A DNA stretch of 13,471 bases from an uncultured bacterium (GTDB lineage: Bacteria > Verrucomicrobiota > Kiritimatiellia > RFP12 > UBA1067), in NCBI GenBank assembly GCA_902779075.1, contig CACZAK010000109.1:1-13471 (forward strand), read 5' to 3'. Positions 7,330 through 13,471 of the stretch are shown here, piece after piece (the stretch's first letter is position 1; every line of letters starts with the position of its first letter). The translations under genes were made by a program, and so were the position numbers. The notes beneath the pieces are model-generated. The model worked only from the letters and a program-made list of their open reading frames with translations, was not told the DNA's origin and did not search any database.

Positions 7330-10300
7330 GACGCACGTGCCGCCGCTCAGCAGCATGATCTTGCCGTCACGGTAGGTGACCTTGGCAGTACGCCTCACGC
7401 CGTTGACCGTCACCGTCCAGCTACGGAAGTTCGCCGCGTTCTGGACGTCCGTGACCGTGATCGGCACCTCGTAGCCGGAGAATCTCGAGACTTCCGCCGG
7501 GAAGTTCACGAGCTCAAGCGTACCACCCGCCGCCGGATGGAACGAGTTGATCGTGCCCGCACCCGCCGCGCAATCGACGCGCAGCTTGCTGATCGTCGCA
7601 TTCGCGTCGTTGAGGTTCAACGTCGCACCCGCATCGACCGTCACCACGCTTCCATCCGGCAAGGCGGCACGTCCCTGCGCCGCCGCCAAGGACGTGAACG
7701 TGAACGGATGTCCCGCGTTCATCGCCGTGAAGAGGCAGTATGGCTGCGCCACGCCCGCGCGCTCGTCAAGCGTCGTCCACGTCTCGCCGTCATAGCTGCC
7801 CTCCACCAGCCATTCGCTCGGACTGCGGCCGAGGCTGTCGTTCGCCGTCACAAAAACATACCCCTTGACTGGCGCCGCGCTATCGGGCAGACGCATCGTA
7901 ATCGTCTTGTAATTTGACGCCGAACCGTCCAGCGTGCCGACGCAGATCTTCGAGTCGGGATACTCATCAAAGATGAACTTCGGGCCTTCGGTCTTACCAC
8001 CGTTGTAGTAATTTCCTGGGCATGTGAACGATCCGGGCGCGAGGGCTGTCGCCGCCGTGTTGTTCGCCGCCTCGGCAAGATTCTTCGCGGCGTTGTTCCC
8101 GAGCGCGTCGATCACCAATAGCTGAGAGAGCTGCAGCATCTTCAACGACGAGTTGCTCCCCGTTGACCCCACTGATTTCTTGAACTTGAAGCGCAGGAAC
8201 TTGCCGCCGAACGTCGGCTGCGCGACCGTTTCGAACTGGTAGTTCACGCCGTTGTTGAAGGGTTTCTTCTGAATTGAAGAGTCACCGAACTTCGTTTTAT
8301 CGGTGAACGTCGTGTGGGGTGCCCACCAACGTTCATCGAGGACTTCCCACGTCGCGCCGTCGTAGCTTCCTTCAAGGCTCCAACTGGTCGGGCTGCGGCG
8401 GACGTAGTCGTTGGCCGTATAGAAGTTGTAGGCGGTCACAGGGTCTGCGTTGTCCGCAAGGCGCATCACGACGACATGCCAGCTTGCGGGCGTACCGTCC
8501 ACCGCCTCGGACGTGTAGAGCTTCGACCCCGTGTTGCCGTCGAAAAGCTTCGCGTAGGTTTCGCCGGAACCTGTGGCGTGGACGCGGTCGCAGGCGAACT
8601 TGCCCGCCGCGAGGGAATAAGCCGGCGTCCCGGCGGTCACCTCGGCAAGGCCCGAGCAGAGGTTGTCGCCTCCCGCGCTGTACAGCTGGAATTCCGACGC
8701 CTGTATCGTGTTGCCCGTCGCAACGTAGCCTGTACTAGAACTCCCGGAATTGCCGCCGTTGGAACGCTTGATCGTGAGCCGGAAGTACTTGCCGTCGAAG
8801 GCACGCGGGAGCGGATTTGCCGTCGCGCCGACGTTGAGCGTACCGCCGGAGACGTGCGTGTCGCCGGTGTAGGTCTGCGTACCGTAAAGCGTGACGTCGC
8901 CGCCCGTGACGGTAAGCGCGCCCGCACCCGACACGCCGCCGTCAACAATGCCGCCATTCGTCAAGAGCGTCGCGCCGTCCACCAGCTCCACCGTGCCGCC
9001 GTTGTTTTCAATCGCCCTCGCCGGGATCGCGCCGCCTGAGATGCGCAAGTTCGCGCCGGACTCCACGACGATACGCGCGGTCGAACTGAACGTCCCGCCC
9101 GCTGCACCGGACAGGGCGAACGTACCGGCAAGCGCCTTGCGCGTACCGGTCGCCGAAAAGCCAGACCGCACGTCGAGGTCAACCCACGTTGCGCCACCGT
9201 CGTTGCTGCCCTGCAGACGCCATGCGGAAGGATCGCGGTTCGCGTAGTCGTTCGCCGTGTACCATTTGTAGCTCGTGATCGCCTTGGGCCAGGCGTAGTC
9301 GATGCGTACCCAGAGACGTTCCCTGTCGACGGCGGCAGCGCTGGCATCTCCGCGCTTGTCAAACCATTTGGTACCGGTGTTGCCGTCAAATATTTTTTCC
9401 GGCGTCTCGCCATTGCCAAAAGGACTCCCCCCCCTTGAGTATTCCGACGTGTAGCTTATGTTCGCGTATGGGCGCGTGACGTCCTCGGCGCCGTTGAAGA
9501 GCGCAAGGTCAGACAACTGCATACCGTTCTGCCCCGAACCCTTCATCGCCTCCACCTTGAAGCGATACGACTTGTAGGCCGCGCCGCGCACGACCACCGT
9601 GCCGCCCTTCACGACGAGGTTGACGTCAAGGGGCTTGTCTATGGTGAGCGTGCCCGCGCCGACCTTCACGAGCGTGACGCCCTCGAGCTTGTTGCTGAAC
9701 GTGAAGTCCTGCCCGTCCGCGCCGACGACGAACGAGCCCGAGCCCTTGATCGCCACGTCGCTGGACACGTTGTTGGTGGTCGTTACGTCATTGAGGAACA
9801 ACGTCGCACGCGTGCCGGTCACGGTTGTCGCGGCGGGAAGCGGTACGCCGAGGACGAGCGTCGCATCCGTGATCTTCGTTGCGCCGGAATACGCCAGGGA
9901 GAAATCGGTCAGGCCGGCCTTGCCGAGCGTGAACGTCGAGGCGCTTCCAGTGCCGGTGATGTCAAGGCCACCCGTTCCGAAGAAGTGCGTGTGGCCGCTC
10001 GTCGCGCCGATGCTATACCCGCCGATGTTCAGCTTGATGTCGTTGCCGTTGGACGCTTCGACCTCCAGTATGCCGTTCTGTCCGCTGTAGAAGAAATCGG
10101 TCTGGTTGGACTTTGGTACGGCGACGCCGCCGGCGAACGTGATGCGGGATCGCGGATCGTCGTTGTGCTGGAAACGCCCGCTGATGTTCAGCGTCGCGCC
10201 CGAACCCAGTACGAATTCGTTCTTCAACGTCTCAAGGTCGCTACCGTCGACAAGGCCGTTCGAACCCATGTAAACAGTGCCGGATGTCGTCACGGTCGCA

Positions 10301-11895
10301 TTGTTGATTACTATCCGCCCCTTCACGCCGTAGCGCGTACTTGCGTTGCAGCCGATCTTGATGTTCCCCACGCTGACGTTCACGCCGTTGGAGACGACGA
10401 TCGCGCCGTCGCGTTGGTCATAGCTCGCGCGCAGTTCCCCTGTCGTCGTGAACGTGCCGCCGCCGGAAATCGTCGTGACCGGCATTGCGCCGTCCTCGCC
10501 CATCACGGAGAATGCACCCGTCTGCTTGTACGTGGCAGCACCGGTGAACGTGATCGCGTTGTCCGTCGTGTTCGTGCGGTCGCCGTTGAAATTGAACGTG
10601 CCCGTGCCGGAGATTGCGAGCGGAAGGCTCTCAAGGCCGGTGTTGTAGAGGTTGAGCGTGTTGCCAAGGCCCACGAGGCCAAAGGGATTGGCGAGGTCGA
10701 TTCCCGCTGCGTGTGTGACTGCGCCATGCACTTCGCCGTTCCAGCTGCCGGAGGGGCCGCCGAGCTTGTCGGAACAGTACACGGGCGACAGGGTGATAAG
10801 GTCGAGACCGTTGGTATAGGTGCCCTCCACGTGGAAGACCGCGCCGTTCGGCATGTCGGCGGGGTCTTCGTAGGTGATCTTCGTAAGGTCATCGAAGCAG
10901 ACGGGATAGAACGTCGCCCCGCTCTTCACAAGAACGGTCTGCCCCTCCGCAAGCGGGCGCCCCAACCTGAGCGAACCGCCCTCCACGACGATCGGGCCGG
11001 TGAAGGTGTTCATTTCCGGATGGGCCAAACGAATGTCAAGAAGGCCGCTCCCACGCTTGACGAGTCCGCCCGCGCCGGTGAGCTTGAACGAATCAGCCTG
11101 ATGCAGAGACGGATTCAAGGTAGCGTTGAAGCTCTGCGTATCGAAGATTAGGCTCTTCCCGCTCTCGATGTTCCAGACGGTTGAAACGCTAGTATACAGC
11201 AAAGGATTTGGCGAGCGTGGGATGCGCAGCGTCCCGCCCTTGAAGTTGATGATGTTGCGGCACGTGTCGTTGTTCTGGATGAGACCTGTCTCCAGAACGC
11301 CGCCCTCCTCAAGGTTGATGATGGAGGCGACGGGGAGCGTATCGAGGTCGTATGTCGTGCCCGACGCCCTCGACGGGAACCACGCGCTGCACTCCACGGC
11401 CGCAGCCGTGACCGTGCCGAAGATGTTGAGGATGCCGTGCGAGAGCTTCGTGCGGTCTTCAGTTCCGGTCAGTTTGTTGCGCCCGAGGAAGAGTCGCCCG
11501 CCCGTCACGGTGAGCGAAGCACTGCTTGCGACCGTCACCATGCCCGTGCCGCCGTAGGTGCCGATGGAGAAGCCCTGCGTATTGCCGGCGGTGTCACCGG
11601 TGAGCGTGCCCCGCGAAGTGAACGACGCGCCAGAGACGATGGTCATGCTCGCCACCATGCCGTCGTCCGTCGAGATGCAGTTCACCACCGCACCGGTCGC
11701 GGTGAGAGCCGCGCCCGCGTCGAGCGTAAGCGTGCCGTCGACCGCGAGGCGCAAGACCGTCGCCTCCGCCGCGAGCGTCTCCGTCTCGCCCGCACCGATT
11801 GTCCATTCACCGCCGTCCGTCGGCACGGCCCGCGCCGTTCCCGCCGCACACACCAGAAGCGCGGCCACCGCCACGCGAATCACGTTCTTCTTCAT
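7318..11895 (-). CDS. Giant secreted beta-strand-repeat surface protein with three discoidin-like domains
   Basis: 1525 residues. The signal peptide (1-23, cleavage after ARA) is nearly identical to that of the gene at 3014. Residues about 24-770 are a long Gly/Thr/Ser-rich, beta-helix-like passenger region with autotransporter-associated repeat signatures (NTFTGPIVVEGGSLRLG near 295, LVKVGAGTLTIDK near 745). Discoidin-like domains follow at about 773-905, 1034-1190 and 1230-1377, each with the pattern TAND....R.P..W.L.GS.DG.TW..LD.R and a FDGN/FDE segment. Another strand repeat (QTYTGDTHVSGGTLNVG) lies near 1006. Residues about 1435-1525 form the shared C-terminal domain ending SGGTCVFVR. 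No autotransporter beta-barrel is visible. The start has AGAGAGG 9 bases upstream. A G8 tract lies near codon 820. An extracellular glycan-binding or adhesive role is inferred. Confidence 0.9.
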   Translation of the reverse strand: MKKNVIRVAVAALLVCAAGTARAVPTDGGEWTIGAGETETLAAEATVLRLAVDGTLTLDAGAALTATGAVVNCISTDDGMVASMTIVSGASFTSRGTLTGDTAGNTQGFSIGTYGGTGMVTVASSASLTVTGGRLFLGRNKLTGTEDRTKLSHGILNIFGTVTAAAVECSAWFPSRASGTTYDLDTLPVASIINLEEGGVLETGLIQNNDTCRNIINFKGGTLRIPRSPNPLLYTSVSTVWNIESGKSLIFDTQSFNATLNPSLHQADSFKLTGAGGLVKRGSGLLDIRLAHPEMNTFTGPIVVEGGSLRLGRPLAEGQTVLVKSGATFYPVCFDDLTKITYEDPADMPNGAVFHVEGTYTNGLDLITLSPVYCSDKLGGPSGSWNGEVHGAVTHAAGIDLANPFGLVGLGNTLNLYNTGLESLPLAISGTGTFNFNGDRTNTTDNAITFTGAATYKQTGAFSVMGEDGAMPVTTISGGGTFTTTGELRASYDQRDGAIVVSNGVNVSVGNIKIGCNASTRYGVKGRIVINNATVTTSGTVYMGSNGLVDGSDLETLKNEFVLGSGATLNISGRFQHNDDPRSRITFAGGVAVPKSNQTDFFYSGQNGILEVEASNGNDIKLNIGGYSIGATSGHTHFFGTGGLDITGTGSASTFTLGKAGLTDFSLAYSGATKITDATLVLGVPLPAATTVTGTRATLFLNDVTTTNNVSSDVAIKGSGSFVVGADGQDFTFSNKLEGVTLVKVGAGTLTIDKPLDVNLVVKGGTVVVRGAAYKSYRFKVEAMKGSGQNGMQLSDLALFNGAEDVTRPYANISYTSEYSRGGSPFGNGETPEKIFDGNTGTKWFDKRGDASAAAVDRERLWVRIDYAWPKAITSYKWYTANDYANRDPSAWRLQGSNDGGATWVDLDVRSGFSATGTRKALAGTFALSGAAGGTFSSTARIVVESGANLRISGGAIPARAIENNGGTVELVDGATLLTNGGIVDGGVSGAGALTVTGGDVTLYGTQTYTGDTHVSGGTLNVGATANPLPRAFDGKYFRLTIKRSNGGNSGSSSTGYVATGNTIQASEFQLYSAGGDNLCSGLAEVTAGTPAYSLAAGKFACDRVHATGSGETYAKLFDGNTGSKLYTSEAVDGTPASWHVVVMRLADNADPVTAYNFYTANDYVRRSPTSWSLEGSYDGATWEVLDERWWAPHTTFTDKTKFGDSSIQKKPFNNGVNYQFETVAQPTFGGKFLRFKFKKSVGSTGSNSSLKMLQLSQLLVIDALGNNAAKNLAEAANNTAATALAPGSFTCPGNYYNGGKTEGPKFIFDEYPDSKICVGTLDGSASNYKTITMRLPDSAAPVKGYVFVTANDSLGRSPSEWLVEGSYDGETWTTLDERAGVAQPYCLFTAMNAGHPFTFTSLAAAQGRAALPDGSVVTVDAGATLNLNDANATISKLRVDCAAGAGTINSFHPAAGGTLELVNFPAEVSRFSGYEVPITVTDVQNAANFRSWTVTVNGVRRTAKVTYRDGKIMLLSGGTCVFVR
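9427..9434. repeat. Homopolymer of 8 G (minus strand) inside the giant surface-protein gene
   Basis: The coding strand reads AGG GGG GGG AGT, giving RGGS within the first discoidin-like domain. The frame is intact on both sides. A run of eight G inside a surface-protein gene is a candidate slippage site. Confidence 0.9.
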
Positions 11896-11982
11896 GCCTG
11901 TTTTCCTCTCTTTAAATGGCTAATGCCTTTTACCCGCAAAAAAACATAAGTGATATTTTACCTCCCTTGTGCGTTTTGTCAA
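11823..11982 (-). repeat. Cassette copy B: promoter, leader, RBS and signal peptide
   Basis: Partner of the block at 2943-3100. It keeps the TTGACA and TAAAAT boxes, the T7 leader, a GGGTAAAAGGC stretch, the AGAGAGG ribosome binding site and the signal peptide. Differences are concentrated in spacer indels; the promoter spacer is 16 bp here against 18 bp in copy A. Confidence 0.85.
11955..11982 (-). promoter_or_regulatory. Sigma70-like promoter of the surface-protein operon
   Basis: On the minus strand TTGACA (11982-11977), 16 bp, then TAAAAT (11960-11955), about 60 bp before the ATG at 11895. The same boxes occur in cassette copy A. It probably drives both giant surface-protein genes. Confidence 0.6.
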
Positions 11983-12296
11983 CTGCAAAGTTTATCGTAA
12001 TCTGTCGCTCACTACCCAAAACGGCACTTTTCGGGGAAGCTGTGCTTTCACCGCTTCAAATCAGGAAGCGACATGTCGCCTCCCCTATGGGGAGTACATT
12101 TTCATGAGCTTTTGGACGAATGTACTTGCCGAGACAGAAGTCCTTCGTGATGGATGTCTCGGGACGGACATACTACTTCTCTGCCGGGGTGTCAATCGAT
12201 TTGGCGATTTCCAGCATCCGGTTTATGTTTCGATCCACATCCGTGACAAGAACGGAATTCGAGCGTTCAAATATCTGCTCCTTCCTGCGGTTCTGC
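11983..12296. other. Non-genic interval of ~310 bp with clustered inverted repeats
   Basis: No intact gene is supported here. The interval holds a perfect 12-bp palindrome GCGACATGTCGC (12068-12079), directly followed by CTCCCC-TAT-GGGGAG (12080-12094). It also holds a longer imperfect hairpin at 12120-12171 with perfect 7-bp core arms CCGAGAC/GTCTCGG (12129-12135, 12156-12162). A protein-like fragment overlaps its right part. No T-tract terminator for the hydrolase gene is evident. Confidence 0.6.
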
Positions 12297-12298
12297 TC
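12056..12298 (-). pseudogene. Possible gene remnant: two protein-like segments split by a TAG
   Basis: In one minus-strand frame, starting over the hydrolase stop codon, the DNA reads EQNRRKEQIFERSNSVLV then TDVDRNINRMLEIAKSIDTP, AEK and a TAG (12175-12173). It continues as YVRPETSITKDFCLGKYIRP, KAHENVLPIGEATCRFLI and a TGA at 12058-12056. The amino-acid mix (charged, amphipathic) is unlike out-of-frame sequence elsewhere in the window. The first part could be initiated from an ATG at 12346, inside the hydrolase gene, giving 57 residues. I do not recognise the family; NSVLVTD..RNI.RMLEI...IDTP faintly recalls secretin N-domain text, but this is not firm. It may be a decayed gene tail or a genomic repeat element. 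Confidence 0.3.
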
Positions 12299-13433
12299 AC
12301 CGTACGTCCTGCGTGGGCAGGATGCCCATCGCCGCAAGAATCGCATCGCGGTAGATGCGCGCGGAGAAGTCGTTGCAGTGGTTCACGTTGTTGCCGGTCA
12401 TGTCGCGGTACCGTTTCCTCGCCAGCACGGCCGCATGCATCGTATTCACGTTCGCACAGCCTATGCGCGCAAAGCCGGCGGCACGGAACTTCTCCACGAG
12501 CGCGCAGAGAGCGCGTTCGTATTCCGCGAACAGCTTGCCCTTCGCAAAGCCCTTCGCTTCGGGGTTTGGCTCCATCGGCGGCACAAGCATCACGGCGGCG
12601 TTCGGCAGCGCGGAATGGATCGCGTTCACGATCGCCTCAGTCTTGGCGGAATAGGCGGCAGCAGGCATGGAGTCGTTCATGCCAAAGGCGATCAATACGA
12701 AGTCTGGCGCGTAGTCGATCACTTTCGCCTTCACGTTCTGCAGCCCCCACTGGACGTTCTTTCCCGCAATCGCCGTGTTGACGTACTTGATGCCGGAATT
12801 GCCCGTGGATGAGACGATGGCGGCGTGGACCTGCGTCGGCCAGTCCGGGATGAACGGCGCGAAGTCGAATTTCCCGGACGAGTTGTACCCGTACGTTATC
12901 GAGTCGCCGTAGAACACGGCCGTGCCGCTTTTGCTCGATGCGAGTTCGGAGAGCACCGGCGCAAAGGCCGCCGCGTCACTGCGCAGTGCTGGACCGTCCC
13001 ACGAATCGGAATGGCTGTAGGTCACGCATACCTGATGAAGCGATATGACGCTTCCCTCTGAAAAGAACACGAACGGCTTTCCGGGCCGGTTGCTCCTAAA
13101 CCTGCCGCGCGCGGGATACCACTCGGATTCCCTGTAGTACGGCATCTTCGTGCCGGGCGTGGGACGGATCGTGTGCGCGGCGGCGTCAAACGTCCAGTCC
13201 TCCCCCTCACGGTACTCCGTCTTGAGGTCGAAGCTCTTCACGGAAAGTATCCTGTCCGCCTTGTACATCAATGGTGCGGCGTCGTCCGTGCCCATGAAAA
13301 GCACGGTCTCGTTCGTCATCACGAGCCCAGTGAAGAGCGGTGGTACCCTGGAATCGATCGCCGACATGCCCGCCGTCGCGCAAAGCGCGGCAAGCGCCCC
13401 GACGCAAAAAAACGATACTGTTGTCTTTCTCAT
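12297..13433 (-). CDS. Secreted SGNH/GDSL-family hydrolase (probable carbohydrate esterase)
   Basis: 378 residues. Signal peptide MRKTTVSFFCVGALAALCAT, cleavage near GMSA (about 25). Residues about 30-165 look like the N-terminal beta-sandwich module found in front of many bacterial SGNH esterases. The catalytic domain has block I VFYGDSITYG (Ser178 nucleophile), a block II-like AIAGKN (Gly224), block III AFGMND (Gly251, Asn253) and block V NVNHCNDF (His352). The residue three before His352, often Asp in the triad, is Asn349, so the enzyme may use a Ser-His dyad or another acid. Members hydrolyse esters, often O-acetyl groups on polysaccharides, outside the cytoplasm; the actual substrate cannot be read. 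The start is fixed by the signal peptide and by the promoter directly upstream. No Shine-Dalgarno sequence is present. Confidence 0.9.
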   Translation of the reverse strand: MRKTTVSFFCVGALAALCATAGMSAIDSRVPPLFTGLVMTNETVLFMGTDDAAPLMYKADRILSVKSFDLKTEYREGEDWTFDAAAHTIRPTPGTKMPYYRESEWYPARGRFRSNRPGKPFVFFSEGSVISLHQVCVTYSHSDSWDGPALRSDAAAFAPVLSELASSKSGTAVFYGDSITYGYNSSGKFDFAPFIPDWPTQVHAAIVSSTGNSGIKYVNTAIAGKNVQWGLQNVKAKVIDYAPDFVLIAFGMNDSMPAAAYSAKTEAIVNAIHSALPNAAVMLVPPMEPNPEAKGFAKGKLFAEYERALCALVEKFRAAGFARIGCANVNTMHAAVLARKRYRDMTGNNVNHCNDFSARIYRDAILAAMGILPTQDVR

Positions 13434-13439
13434 GCGGAA

Positions 13440-13468
13440 ATTATACCAAATGGCGGGGAACCGTTCAA
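13440..13468 (-). promoter_or_regulatory. Near-consensus sigma70 promoter giving a probable leaderless mRNA
   Basis: On the minus strand TTGAAC (13468-13463), exactly 17 bp, then TATAAT (13445-13440). Only six bases (TTCCGC) separate the -10 box from the ATG at 13433, so transcription should begin at or next to the A of the start codon. Confidence 0.7.
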
Positions 13469-13471
13469 TTA

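Noticed and set aside
6411..7358. Plus-strand open frame (315 codons) opposite the 896-aa gene
   Set aside because: Arg-rich, no motifs, and mirrors the discoidin-coding region; a shadow.
9985..11151. Long plus-strand open frame (388 codons) opposite the giant surface-protein gene
   Set aside because: Arg/Val/Ala-rich composition without domains, no ribosome binding site, and fully opposite a well-supported gene; it is a high-GC shadow.
2943..11982. Composite transposon or integron bounded by the two cassette copies
   Set aside because: No transposase, integrase or target-site duplication is visible, and the repeats coincide exactly with functional promoter and signal-peptide boundaries.
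1..13471. CRISPR arrays, tRNA or rRNA genes
   Set aside because: No regularly spaced short direct repeats, cloverleaf-like or rRNA-like segments were seen on either strand.

Overview
The window (58-60% GC by eye) is a block of minus-strand genes. They encode very large secreted proteins rich in Gly, Thr, Ser and Ala, one secreted SGNH-type esterase, and one cytoplasmic AAA-family ATPase. Autotransporter-associated beta-strand (PATR-like) repeats, discoidin/F5-8C-like domains and this ATPase type together suggest an uncultured Verrucomicrobiota/Kiritimatiellota-type (PVC) bacterium, perhaps host-associated. That placement is inference; there is no rRNA or other marker gene here. I see no credible plus-strand gene, tRNA, rRNA, CRISPR array or insertion sequence.

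Layout in the direction of transcription (right to left). 13433-12297: secreted SGNH/GDSL hydrolase with a near-consensus promoter so close to the ATG that the mRNA is probably leaderless. 12296-11983: about 310 bp without an intact gene, holding several inverted repeats and a broken-looking protein-like fragment. 11895-7318 and 7262-4572: two giant surface proteins, 55 bp apart and probably one operon. They share a beta-strand plus discoidin architecture and a conserved C-terminal domain of about 90 residues ending in SGG..V.VR. A hairpin sits on the first gene's stop codon, and a likely intrinsic terminator lies at 4533-4510. 4383-3178: AAA ATPase with its own promoter. 3014 to the left edge: a third secreted protein with four tandem repeats of about 150 residues (A-B-A-B) followed by PATR-like sequence. 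Its frame breaks near 438-440, and the true frame then runs off the window.

The most striking features are: (1) a cassette of about 155 bp (promoter, leader, ribosome binding site and signal peptide) that is nearly identical in front of two otherwise unrelated secreted proteins; (2) the shared C-terminal domain, a candidate undescribed sorting or anchoring signal, since neither complete protein ends in a recognisable translocator barrel; (3) the A-B-A-B repeat protein with a frameshift; (4) a G8 tract inside a giant surface-protein gene. A reasonable reading is a surface-protein locus for binding and deacylating glycans, but no substrate can be read from the sequence.
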